Positions 44,691-53,517 of a stretch of DNA of 64,000 bases are shown piece after piece (within the stretch, counting starts at the first letter, position 1; every line of letters begins with the position of its first letter). The stretch is from Pseudomonas anguilliseptica (lineage in GTDB: Bacteria > Pseudomonadota > Gammaproteobacteria > Pseudomonadales > Pseudomonadaceae). The position numbers were made by a program, and so were the translations under genes. The stretch is taken from NCBI RefSeq assembly GCF_900105355.1, contig NZ_FNSC01000001.1:4956147-5020146 (forward strand). Reading direction: 5' to 3'. The notes below the pieces were generated by a model, which searched no databases, was not told where the DNA came from, and saw only the letters and a list, made by a program, of their open reading frames with translations.

Positions 44691-45882
44691 GGATGGTCTG
44701 AAAAAGACTTCCTGATTTTGGCAAAATATCCGCACTCCACCCGCCGAGTTTTCCGATGAAGCAGATGACCTTCGCCGACGCCGAGTACGCCGGCAAGCGC
44801 AAGCAGACCCGCAAAGAATTGTTCCTGATCGAGATGGATCGGGTAGTGCCATGGAAAGGGTTGATCGCTTTGATCGAGCCGCATTATCCAAAGGGTGAAG
44901 GCGGCCGACCGTCCTATCCGCTGATGGCGATGCTGCGAGTGCATCTGATGCAAAACTGGTTCGGTTACAGCGATCCGGCGATGGAAGAGGCGCTGTACGA
45001 GACCACCATCCTACGCCAGTTTGCCGGGCTGACTCTGGAGCGCATTCCTGACGAAACCACCATCCTCAACTTCCGCCGCTTGCTGGAAAAACACGAACTG
45101 GCTGCCGGCATCCTGGCCGTGATCAATGGCTACCTGGGTGACCGTGGTTTGTCGCTGCGCCAAGGCACCATCGTCGATGCCACGCTGATCAACGCGCCGA
45201 GTTCAACCAAGAACAAGAACGGTAAGCGTGACCCTGAGATGCACTCAACCAAGAAAGGCAATCAGTATTACTTCGGCATGAAGGCGCACATCGGGGTGGA
45301 TGACGAGTCTGGCTTGGTGCACAGCGTGGTGGGTACTGCCGCCAACGTGGCGGATGTCACCCAGGTCGATAAGCTGCTGCACGGCGAGGAAAACATGGTG
45401 GGGGCCGATGCCGGATATACCGGTGTCGAGAAGCGCCCCGAGCATGAGGGCCGTCAAGTGATCTGGCAGGTTGCAGCACGGCGTAGCACTTACAAGAAAC
45501 TCGGTAAGCGCAGCGCGCTGTACAAAGCCAAGCGCAAAATCGAGAAGGCCAAGGCCCAAGTGCGAGCCAAGGTCGAGCATCCGTTTCGGGTGATCAAGCG
45601 TCAGTTCGGTTATGTGAAGACGCGCTTCCGTGGCCTGGTCAAAAACACGGCGCAACTGGTGACTTTATTCGCGCTGTCAAATCTGTGGATGGCGCGCCGA
45701 CATTTACTGACGAATGCAGGAGAGGTGCGCCCGTAATGCTGGAAATGGCTGCCGCGAGGTGCTCGCGGCGGCTAAAAACACAGAAATGAGCCGGTAATCT
45801 GATCGTTTTTGATCGATTTATCACTTTCGAAATCAGCAGAGGCTGACGTCAGCCAGAAATGCATGGCTACTTCAGAGGATCC
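44691..45882 (+). mobile_element. IS5-family type A, copy 3 (intact)
   Basis: 1192 bp with the same ends as copy 1. It is flanked by CTAA at 44687-44690 and 45883-45886, and the left CTAA is shared with the chimeric IS. The two elements therefore lie in tandem, CTAA-chimera-CTAA-A-CTAA. It is oriented toward rapA, whose ATG is 96 bases away. Confidence 0.95.
44756..45736 (+). CDS. IS5-family DDE transposase (type A, copy 3)
   Basis: 326 residues, identical in protein sequence to the transposase at 26156. DDE residues are in GTIVDATLINAPSS, GADAGYTGVEKR and RAKVEHPFRVIK. The identity indicates recent copying. Confidence 0.95.
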   Translation: MKQMTFADAEYAGKRKQTRKELFLIEMDRVVPWKGLIALIEPHYPKGEGGRPSYPLMAMLRVHLMQNWFGYSDPAMEEALYETTILRQFAGLTLERIPDETTILNFRRLLEKHELAAGILAVINGYLGDRGLSLRQGTIVDATLINAPSSTKNKNGKRDPEMHSTKKGNQYYFGMKAHIGVDDESGLVHSVVGTAANVADVTQVDKLLHGEENMVGADAGYTGVEKRPEHEGRQVIWQVAARRSTYKKLGKRSALYKAKRKIEKAKAQVRAKVEHPFRVIKRQFGYVKTRFRGLVKNTAQLVTLFALSNLWMARRHLLTNAGEVRP

Positions 45883-45977
45883 CTAATTACACAAAGTGCC
45901 CGATGCGTAGCAATGCGCCTTTGGCCACGGCCCGACGCTGCGTTAACATAGTCGGCTTTTTCACGCGGGAGACAAGC

Positions 45978-48821
45978 ATGGCGCAGTATGAACCGGGGCA
46001 ACGCTGGATCAGTGACAGCGAAGCGGAGCTGGGGCTGGGAACCGTTCTGATGCAGGACGGCCGCATGCTCACCGTGCTCTACCCGGCCACCGGCGAAACT
46101 CGCCAGTACGCCCTGCGCAATGCGCCATTGACCCGCGTACGCTTCTCACCGGGCGATGAAATCACCCATTTCGAAGGCTGGAAGCTGACCGTACAGGAAG
46201 TCGACGATATCGACGGCCTGCTGGTCTATCACGGCCTCAATGCCCAGCACGAAAGCGTCACCCTGCCGGAAACCCAGCTGTCGAACTTTATCCAGTTCCG
46301 CTTGGCCAGTGATCGCCTGTTTGCCGGGCAGATCGACCCGCTGCCCTGGTTCGCCCTGCGTTACCACACCCTGGATTACACCAGCCGCCAATTGCAATCC
46401 AGCCTCTGGGGCCTGGGCGGTGTGCGTGCGCAACCAATTGCGCACCAGCTGCATATTGCCCGCGAAGTCGCCGACCGCATCGCCCCGCGTGTATTGCTCG
46501 CCGACGAAGTGGGTCTGGGCAAAACCATCGAAGCCGGCCTGGTAATCCACCGCCAGCTTCTGTCCGGACGCGCCAGTCGGATGCTGATCCTGGTGCCGGA
46601 AAACCTGCAGCACCAGTGGCTGGTGGAAATGCGCCGACGCTTCAACTTGGATGTTGCGCTGTTCGATGAAGAACGCTTTATCGAAAGTGACGCCAGCAAC
46701 CCGTTCGAAGACTGCCAACTGGCGCTGGTCGCTCTGGAATGGCTGTGCGAGGACGAAAAGGCCCAGGACGCGCTGTTTGCTGCCGGCTGGGACCTGATGG
46801 TGGTCGACGAAGCGCACCACCTGGTCTGGCACCCCGAGCACGCCAGCCCCGAGTACGCGCTGGTTGAACAATTGGCCCAGGTCATCCCTGGTGTGCTGCT
46901 GCTCACCGCCACCCCGGAACAGCTTGGCCAGGACAGCCACTTCGCCCGTCTGCGCCTGCTCGACCCGAACCGTTTCCATGACCTGACCGCCTTCCGCGCC
47001 GAAAGCGAACACTACAAGCCGATTGCCGAAGCCGTGCAGGAGCTGCTCGACCAGGGTCGCCTGTCGGATGCGGCGCACAAAACCATTCACGACTTCCTCG
47101 GCGCCGGCGGTGAAGAGCTGCTGGCCGCCGTCAATGCCGGTGACAGCGAAGCCTCGGCGCGCCTGGTGCGCGAGTTGCTGGATCGCCATGGCACCGGCCG
47201 CCTGCTGTTCCGTAACACCCGCGCCGCCGTGCAGGGCTTTCCGGACCGTGAAGTACACCCCTATCCGCTGGCCAGCCCTGACGAATACATGGAGCTGCCG
47301 ATTGGCGAGCACGCCGACCTCTACCCGGAAGTCAGCTACCAGGCGCAGCCGGATGTCGATGAAGAGCAGCGCTGGTGGAAATTCGACCCGCGCGTAGAGT
47401 GGCTGATCGACACCCTGAAGATGCTCAAGAAGTTCAAGGTGCTGGTGATCTGCGCCCATGCCGAGACCGCCATGGACCTGGAAGACGCCCTGCGCGTACG
47501 CAAAGGCATCCCGGCTACGGTGTTCTATGAAGGCATGAGCATCCTGGAACGCGACCGCGCCGCCGCCTACTTCGCTGATGAAGAATTCGGCGCCCAGGTG
47601 CTGATCTGCTCGGAAATCGGCTCGGAAGGCCGCAACTTCCAGTTCGCCCACCATCTGGTGCTGTTCGACCTGCCGGCTCACCCGGATCTACTTGAGCAAC
47701 GCATCGGCCGCCTTGACCGTATCGGTCAGAAGCACCGTATTCAACTGCACGTGCCGTATCTGGAAAACAGTCCGCAAGAGCGCCTGTTCCAGTGGTATCA
47801 CCAGGCGCTGAATGCCTTCCTCGCTACCTGCCCAACCGGCAACGCTCTGCAGCACCAGTTCGGCAGCCGCCTGCTACCGCTACTGGAAAGCGGCGACGAC
47901 GGTGAGTGGCAGGCCCTGGTTGACGAAGCCAAAGCCGAACGTATTCGCCTGGAAGGCGAGCTGCACGCCGGTCGCGACCGCCTGCTGGAGCTCAACTCCG
48001 GCGGTGCTGGCGAAGGCGAGGCATTGGTTGAGGCGATTCTCGAGCAGGATGACCAGTTCGCCCTGCCGATCTATATGGAGCAATTGTTCGACGCTTTCGG
48101 CATCGACAGCGAAGACCACTCCGACAATGCCCTGATTCTGCGCCCCAGTGAAAAAATGCTGGATGCCAGCTTCCCCCTGGGCGACGACGAAGGCGTGACT
48201 ATTACCTACGACCGTGACTTGGCCCTAGCCCGTGAGGACATGCAGTTCCTCACCTGGGAACACCCCATGGTGCAAGGCGGCATGGACCTGGTGCGCTCAG
48301 GCTCCATGGGCAACACCGGGGTGGCGCTGATCAAGAACAAGGCGCTGAAACCCGGCACCGTGTTGCTGGAACTGCTGTATGTCAGCGAAGTGGTGGCGCC
48401 ACGCACCCTGCAACTGGGCCGCTACCTGCCACCGATCGCCCTGCGCTGCCTGCTGGATGCCAACGGCAACGACCTGGCCAGCAAGGTCTCGTTCGAGAAG
48501 CTCAACGAACAGTTGGAGCCTGTGCCACGCGCTAGCGCCAACAAGTTCGTTCAGGCCCAGCGCGACAGCCTCAACCCGCTGATCAACGCCGGCGAAGGCA
48601 AGGTCGCCGAACGCCACACGGCACGCGTCGACGAAGCCAAGCGCCGCCTGGCCGCCGAAACCGATGAAGAGCTGGCCCGCCTGATCGCCCTGCAAGCGGT
48701 CAACCCCAGCGTGCGTGACAGCGAACTCAACGCCCTGCGCCAGCTGCGCGAGCAAGGCCTGGCCATGCTCGACAAGGCGGCGTTGCGTCTGGAGGCTATT
48801 CGCGTACTGGTAGCTGGCTAA
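45978..48821 (+). CDS. rapA: RNA polymerase-associated ATPase RapA (HepA)
   Basis: 947 residues. N-terminal Tudor-like domains ([20 protein letters not shown]) are followed by a Swi2/Snf2 ATPase with Walker [21 protein letters not shown] box VVDEAHHL and helicase-C motifs [17 protein letters not shown] and [12 protein letters not shown] RapA-specific C-terminal region follows. It recycles RNA polymerase. The ATG at 45978 gives the family start; extension to 45903 is not supported. The 91 bases between the IS and the ATG must hold any native promoter. Confidence 0.96.
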   Translation: MAQYEPGQRWISDSEAELGLGTVLMQDGRMLTVLYPATGETRQYALRNAPLTRVRFSPGDEITHFEGWKLTVQEVDDIDGLLVYHGLNAQHESVTLPETQLSNFIQFRLASDRLFAGQIDPLPWFALRYHTLDYTSRQLQSSLWGLGGVRAQPIAHQLHIAREVADRIAPRVLLADEVGLGKTIEAGLVIHRQLLSGRASRMLILVPENLQHQWLVEMRRRFNLDVALFDEERFIESDASNPFEDCQLALVALEWLCEDEKAQDALFAAGWDLMVVDEAHHLVWHPEHASPEYALVEQLAQVIPGVLLLTATPEQLGQDSHFARLRLLDPNRFHDLTAFRAESEHYKPIAEAVQELLDQGRLSDAAHKTIHDFLGAGGEELLAAVNAGDSEASARLVRELLDRHGTGRLLFRNTRAAVQGFPDREVHPYPLASPDEYMELPIGEHADLYPEVSYQAQPDVDEEQRWWKFDPRVEWLIDTLKMLKKFKVLVICAHAETAMDLEDALRVRKGIPATVFYEGMSILERDRAAAYFADEEFGAQVLICSEIGSEGRNFQFAHHLVLFDLPAHPDLLEQRIGRLDRIGQKHRIQLHVPYLENSPQERLFQWYHQALNAFLATCPTGNALQHQFGSRLLPLLESGDDGEWQALVDEAKAERIRLEGELHAGRDRLLELNSGGAGEGEALVEAILEQDDQFALPIYMEQLFDAFGIDSEDHSDNALILRPSEKMLDASFPLGDDEGVTITYDRDLALAREDMQFLTWEHPMVQGGMDLVRSGSMGNTGVALIKNKALKPGTVLLELLYVSEVVAPRTLQLGRYLPPIALRCLLDANGNDLASKVSFEKLNEQLEPVPRASANKFVQAQRDSLNPLINAGEGKVAERHTARVDEAKRRLAAETDEELARLIALQAVNPSVRDSELNALRQLREQGLAMLDKAALRLEAIRVLVAG

Positions 48822-48836
48822 CATAAGCGCACGCAG

Positions 48837-48922
48837 GTAGGTTGGCGCTGAGCGCAGCGAAGCCCAACAGGCATTGACTGGTGTCGTTGGGCTTCGTCAC
48901 GTTGCTCCTCAACCCAACCTAC
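48837..48922. repeat. Long imperfect inverted repeat (intergenic MITE/REP-like)
   Basis: The outer arms GTAGGTTGG (48837-48845) and CCAACCTAC (48914-48922) and the inner arms CGAAGCCCAAC (48858-48868) and GTTGGGCTTCG (48886-48896) are complementary, giving a long stem-loop. GTAGGTTGG/GAAGCCCAAC-type repeats are common between Pseudomonas genes. It lies just after rapA and may end its transcript. Confidence 0.75.
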
Positions 48923-48996
48923 GTCGAGGTGCACTCCAGACGGGCTGCTAGAGTCAGAAGCATTACTTCTGTCACTCCAGCCCACAGGAGCTCACA

Positions 48997-50844
48997 GTGC
49001 CTGCACGCGCCGCCTCGCGCCGGTTTCGCCATAGCCTCGGCGGGCTCTTCCTGCTGGCGTTGCTCCTGCTTCCTCTGCTGCATCTGTGGCCCGCACTCAA
49101 CGGCTTGAACAACGCCCACCTCGACTGGCTGATCCGCCAGCGCGCCGTCGAACAAGCGCCCGACCCACGCCTGCTGCTGATAGATATCGACGACCTGAGC
49201 CTGCAAGTGCTGGCCAGTGAAGCCGGAAAATGGCCTTGGCCGCGCTCGCTGCACGGCGAACTGCTGGAGTACCTGCTCAGCCAACACCCCAAGGCCGTGG
49301 CCTTCGACATCCTGTTCAGCGAACCCGACCAGTTCAACCCGGACGCCGACAGCTACTTTGCCGAAGTGCTGCAACGCAGCGCCAACACCTACCTCGCAGC
49401 CCTGGTCCAGCAAGCCGACGAAGGCAGCCAGCCGCCACTGCTGCGCGACTATCCTGCGGCAACCTGGCAAGCACCCGGGCAACGCGGCGCCGACGATCAA
49501 CGCGGGCTACTCCTGCTGCCCAACGCCTTCCCCAGCGAGCTGTGGCGCCTGGGCAGCATCAACTTTCGCCCCGATGCCGACGGCATCGGTCGGCGCTATG
49601 AGCTGTACCGCAGCTTTGCCGACTGGCGCCTGCCCAGCATGCCTGCGCGTATCGTGCATGACCTGACCGGCAACTTGCCGCAGCAGCAGAGTCTGCTGCT
49701 GGACTGGCCCGGCACCAGCCGCTTGCCCTATCCGCGCCTACCCTACGCCGCCGTGCTGGCGGCGGCACGCAATCAGGGCGAGCCGCTGGCAGCCGAGCTG
49801 TTCAAAGACCGCATCATCGTGATCGGCACCACCGCCGCCGGCCTGCACGACCTGCGCCCCACCCCGCTGGATACCCTCTATCCAGCGCCGTTTATCCTGA
49901 TGACGGCCATCGACAACCTGCTCAACAACAACCAGTTGCACGAAGCCGAGAGCTGGCTAGAGTTGCTCGGCCCGCTGCTGCTATTGCTCGGCTTGAGTGG
50001 ATTGCTGCTGCGCGAGCAGCTACCGGCGGCGTTCACCCTGTGCCTGCTCGGCAGCCTGGTGCTGTTTGCCGGCAGTTACTGGCTGGCCTTGCAGGGCACG
50101 CTGCTTGGCGTGCTGCCGGGGCTGATCTGCCTGTGGCTGCTGCTGGCGGCGGCACTGGCACTGTTCTATCTACGCCGGCGCCAGCAATTGCAGGACACCA
50201 TTCGCCTGTTCAGCCGATTTATGGACCCGGTGGTGGTCAACCAACTGGTATCGCGCGACGACCCGGAAGCCTTGCTGGCGAGCAAGGAGTGCCAGCTCAC
50301 CGTACTGTTTTCCGATATCCGCAGCTTTACCACCCTCTCTGAGCAACACACACCGAGCGAAATCGTGCACCTGCTCGAAGGCTATTTCAGCAGCCAGGTG
50401 GAGGTGCTGTTCAAACATCAGGCGACCCTCGACAAGTTTATCGGCGACGCCATCATGGCCTTCTGGGGCGCACCGCTGGACAACCCACAACAGGCCGACC
50501 AGGCGATTCTGGCGGCCATGGAAATGCTCGATAACCTCGACGCCTTTCGCCGCGACTACAACTGCCCGGATTTCGACATCGGCATCGGCCTGCACACGGG
50601 ACCAGCGGTCGTCGGCCTGGTCGGCGCAAAGCAGCGCTATGACTACACTGCAATAGGCGACACGGTGAACCTTGCCAGCCGCATCGAAGGGCTGACCAAG
50701 GGTCGCGCCCATCTGCTGATTTCTGCCGCCACCCGTGAGACCTGCACGCTCGATCTGGACTTCGTGCCCCAGGGCGAACACCAGGTAAAAGGTCGCGCCG
50801 AAGCCGTAATGCTCTATGAACCGCGAAGGAGACATGATGAATAA
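48997..50844 (+). CDS. CHASE2-domain adenylate cyclase (class III)
   Basis: 615 residues from GTG (AGGAG 6 bases upstream). TM1 is about 14-35, and a periplasmic CHASE2 sensor spans about 36-320 (LLLIDIDDLSLQVLASEAGK, AVAFDILFSEPDQFNPDADS). Three TMs follow (about 325-405), then a cyclase domain (about 430-610). The metal Asp are D440 (LFSDIRSFTTLSEQ) and D484 (KFIGDAIMAFWG), with DYTAIGDTVNLASRIEG for base and transition-state binding. The K...T pair suggests ATP use. It overlaps the next gene by 11 bases. The stimulus is unknown. Confidence 0.9.
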   Translation: MPARAASRRFRHSLGGLFLLALLLLPLLHLWPALNGLNNAHLDWLIRQRAVEQAPDPRLLLIDIDDLSLQVLASEAGKWPWPRSLHGELLEYLLSQHPKAVAFDILFSEPDQFNPDADSYFAEVLQRSANTYLAALVQQADEGSQPPLLRDYPAATWQAPGQRGADDQRGLLLLPNAFPSELWRLGSINFRPDADGIGRRYELYRSFADWRLPSMPARIVHDLTGNLPQQQSLLLDWPGTSRLPYPRLPYAAVLAAARNQGEPLAAELFKDRIIVIGTTAAGLHDLRPTPLDTLYPAPFILMTAIDNLLNNNQLHEAESWLELLGPLLLLLGLSGLLLREQLPAAFTLCLLGSLVLFAGSYWLALQGTLLGVLPGLICLWLLLAAALALFYLRRRQQLQDTIRLFSRFMDPVVVNQLVSRDDPEALLASKECQLTVLFSDIRSFTTLSEQHTPSEIVHLLEGYFSSQVEVLFKHQATLDKFIGDAIMAFWGAPLDNPQQADQAILAAMEMLDNLDAFRRDYNCPDFDIGIGLHTGPAVVGLVGAKQRYDYTAIGDTVNLASRIEGLTKGRAHLLISAATRETCTLDLDFVPQGEHQVKGRAEAVMLYEPRRRHDE

Positions 50845-51340
50845 AGGCCTCTGCAGTGCCCTTGCGGCGCTGATATTCAGCTTCTACTGCTTCTCGGCGC
50901 TGGCCGAAGTACGCCAGGCGCATACCCTGCAAGACAGCGCTCTGCGCGCCGAACCCAGCGCCTCGGCCTCCAGTGTCGGCCAGGTCGGCAAACAGGCGCA
51001 GGTGCTGGTACTGGAGCGTCAAGGCGGCTGGTATCAGGTGGAAACCTCCAGCGGCCAGCGCGACTGGCTGCCACTGCTCAGCCTGCGCTTTGCCAAGGAT
51101 GCCCAGGCCAGCCGCAGCAATAACCTGGGTAGCCTGCTCAAACTCGGCAACCAGTCCTCCCCCGCCAGCGGCGTAGCCACCGGGATTCGCGGCATCAGCG
51201 ATGAAGAACTGCGCAGCGGCAGTGCCAACACCTCGGCCAGCATACAGAACCTGGACGCCTTCGCTGCCAGCCCGAGCGAGGCGCGCAGTTTCGCCCAGCA
51301 AGGCGGCCTGCGCAGCCAGAACCTGCCCTACGCCCGCTAA
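50834..51340 (+). CDS. Exported bacterial SH3-domain protein
   Basis: 168 residues with a signal peptide (MMNKGLCSALAALIFSFYCF...LAEV). An SH3b domain follows (about 30-95: LRAEPSASASSVGQVGKQAQ, GGWYQVETSSGQRDWLPLLS), then a Ser/Asn-rich tail. SH3b domains often bind peptidoglycan or proteins. AAGGAG lies just upstream of the ATG at 50834. It is translationally coupled to the cyclase and followed 20 bases later by an M48 peptidase, so the three probably form one unit. Confidence 0.85.
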   Translation: MMNKGLCSALAALIFSFYCFSALAEVRQAHTLQDSALRAEPSASASSVGQVGKQAQVLVLERQGGWYQVETSSGQRDWLPLLSLRFAKDAQASRSNNLGSLLKLGNQSSPASGVATGIRGISDEELRSGSANTSASIQNLDAFAASPSEARSFAQQGGLRSQNLPYAR

Positions 51341-51360
51341 CACGCCGAGAGGAGAGCGAC

Positions 51361-52260
51361 ATGCAAACAACCGTATTACTCAAATGCGCCAGCCAACTCG
51401 GCCTGATTGTCAGTCTCAGCGCCTGCCAGGGCCTGGAAGGCATGCAGATTCAGGGCGTCGACCTGGGCAAACTGGCCAGCGCCGGCCAGCACCTGACCAA
51501 TATGGGCCAGAAAAGCGTCGATGAAGAGCGGGTGATCGGGCAGAACACCGCCTCTATCCTGCTCAACAAGGCCGCCGTGCTCAACAACCCGCCACTGCAG
51601 ACCTATGTCAACCGCGTCGGTCTGTGGGTCGCCCAGCACAGCGAGCGTCCCGACCTGCCCTGGCGTTTCGTCGTGCTCGACAGCCCGCAGGTGGCCGCCT
51701 ACGCCGCCCCGGGCGGTTACGTATTTATCACCAGCGGCATGCTCACACGGATGAACAGCGAGGCCGAATTGGCCGGCGTACTGGCCCATGAAGTGGCCCA
51801 TGTGGTGCAGCAGCATCACCTCAAGGCCATTCAGCAACAGGCACAAACCGACCTGCTGACTGACCTCGCTACCCTCGCCGTGCAGGCGGGGGCCGCCGAC
51901 AAGGGCGGTAGCCAGGCCGGCGAGCTGACCGACCGCTTTACCCGCAGCGTCAGCGACCTCTACAGCCGCGGCCTGGACCGTGGCGATGAGTACGAAGCCG
52001 ACGCCATGGGCGCGGTCATCGCCACCCGCGCCGGCTATGACGCCTACGGCCTGGCCGGCGTGCTACAGACCCTTGGCACCACCCGGCAGAACGATGCAGC
52101 GCTCACCAGCTTCCTCAAGGTGCACCCAGGTATCGACGATCGCCTGCAACGCCTGCAACGCCTGCAACCGGTCTATCTGTATATCGAGAAGAACGCCAGC
52201 GGCCAGACTCAAAGCCTGGATACCCGCTATCAGCAGGCACTTAGGGATCCTCTGAAGTAG
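51361..52260 (+). CDS. M48-family zinc metallopeptidase lipoprotein, 3' end altered by an IS
   Basis: 299 residues with a lipoprotein signal (lipobox LSAC near residue 21). The M48 domain has AAPGGYVFITSGMLTRM, H143E..H147 in VLAHEVAHVVQQHH and the third zinc ligand in YEADAMGAVIATRAGYDAYG. It is a BepA/LoiP-like outer-membrane quality-control peptidase. The IS inserted at 52241-52244 changes the last residues: the IS reading ends LRDPLK, whereas joining the flanks would end LRSK. The domain is otherwise intact, so function is probably kept. Confidence 0.88.
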   Translation: MQTTVLLKCASQLGLIVSLSACQGLEGMQIQGVDLGKLASAGQHLTNMGQKSVDEERVIGQNTASILLNKAAVLNNPPLQTYVNRVGLWVAQHSERPDLPWRFVVLDSPQVAAYAAPGGYVFITSGMLTRMNSEAELAGVLAHEVAHVVQQHHLKAIQQQAQTDLLTDLATLAVQAGAADKGGSQAGELTDRFTRSVSDLYSRGLDRGDEYEADAMGAVIATRAGYDAYGLAGVLQTLGTTRQNDAALTSFLKVHPGIDDRLQRLQRLQPVYLYIEKNASGQTQSLDTRYQQALRDPLK

Positions 52261-53436
52261 CCATGCGTTTCAGGCCGACTTCAGCCTCCGCTGATTTTGA
52301 AAGCGGAAAATCGATCAAAAACGATCATATCATCCGCTTATTTTTGTGTTTTTAGCCGCCGCGAGCACCTCGCGGCGGCTATTGCCCATATTACGGGCGC
52401 ACCTCTCCTGCAGTTGCCAGTAAATGTCTGCGTGCCATCCACAGGTTCGACAGCGCAAACAGCGTGACCAACTGCGCCGTGTTCTTGGCCAGGCCGCGGA
52501 AGCGCGTCTTCACATAGCCGAACTGCCGCTTGATCACCCGAAACGGGTGCTCGACCTTGGCGCGCACCTGGGCTTTGGCCTTCTCGATCTTGCGCTTGGC
52601 TTTGTATAGCGCGCTGCGCTTATCGAGTTTCTTGTAGGTGCTGCGGCGTGCCGCCACCTGCCAGATAACCTTCCGACCCTCATGCTCCGGACGCTTTTCC
52701 ACACCGGTGTAACCTGCGTCGGTACAAACCACGTTCTCGTCGCCATGCAGCAGCTTATCCACCTGGGTGACGTCCGCCACGTTGGCCGCCGTGCCCACCA
52801 CGCTGTGCACCAGTCCAGACTTGTCATCCACACCGATGTGGGCCTTCATGCCGAAGTAGTACTGGTTGCCCTTCTTGGTCTGGTGCATCTCCGGGTCGCG
52901 TTTACCGTCTTTGTTTTTGGTCGAGCTGGGCGCATTGATCAACGTCGCATCGACGATGGTGCCCTGGCGCAGGGACAGGCCGCGATCCCCCAGGTAGCCG
53001 TTGATCACAGCCAAGATGCCAGCCGCCAGTTCGTTTTTTTCCAGTACGCGACGGAAGTTGAGGATGGTGGTTTCGTCAGGGATACGCTCCAGGCTCAACC
53101 CGGCGAACTGCCGCAGAATGGTCGTTTCGTACAGCGCCTCTTCCATCGCAGGATCGCTGTAACCGAGCCAGTTTTGCATCAGATGAACACGCAGCATCGC
53201 CATCAACGGGTACGCCGGGCGACCGCCTTCACCCTTGGGGTAATGTGGATCGATCAGGGCAATCAAGCCCTTCCACGGCACCACCCGATCCATCTCGATC
53301 AGGAACAACTCTTTGCGGGTCTGCTTGCGCTTGCCGGCGTACTCGGCATCGGCGAAGGTCATCTGCTTCATCGGAAAACTCGGTGGGTGGCGTCCGGGCA
53401 TTTTGCCAAAATCAGGAAGACTTATTCAGAGTTTCC
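52245..53436 (-). mobile_element. IS5-family type C, inserted in the M48 peptidase 3' end
   Basis: 1192 bp, opposite in orientation to the other copies. Its left end (minus strand) GGAAACTCTGAATAAG resembles type B; its right end GGATCCTCTGAAGTAGCC equals type A. The target duplication is TTAG (52241-52244 and 53437-53440). The transposase is a third sequence type. Confidence 0.94.
52391..53371 (-). CDS. IS5-family DDE transposase (type C)
   Basis: 326 residues from the ATG at 53369-53371. It has the same architecture as types A and B, with distinctive changes (LMQNWLGYSD, FRRVLEKNELA, VDDKSGLVH, CTDAGYTGVEKRPEHE, KKLDKRSALY, LLATAGEVRP). DDE residues are intact. Confidence 0.94.
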   Translation of the reverse strand: MKQMTFADAEYAGKRKQTRKELFLIEMDRVVPWKGLIALIDPHYPKGEGGRPAYPLMAMLRVHLMQNWLGYSDPAMEEALYETTILRQFAGLSLERIPDETTILNFRRVLEKNELAAGILAVINGYLGDRGLSLRQGTIVDATLINAPSSTKNKDGKRDPEMHQTKKGNQYYFGMKAHIGVDDKSGLVHSVVGTAANVADVTQVDKLLHGDENVVCTDAGYTGVEKRPEHEGRKVIWQVAARRSTYKKLDKRSALYKAKRKIEKAKAQVRAKVEHPFRVIKRQFGYVKTRFRGLAKNTAQLVTLFALSNLWMARRHLLATAGEVRP

Positions 53437-53517
53437 TTAGAAGCAAGTGACAGAGGCAGACAGCCATTTCAGAACCTGTTTTGGATTTCGCGAGCTAAAG
53501 CGAGACAAGGCAGGTTC

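Noticed and set aside
46146..47681. 511-codon minus-strand frame opposite rapA
   Set aside because: It lies wholly within the RapA ATPase coding region and its product has no recognisable domain; a GC-rich shadow frame.
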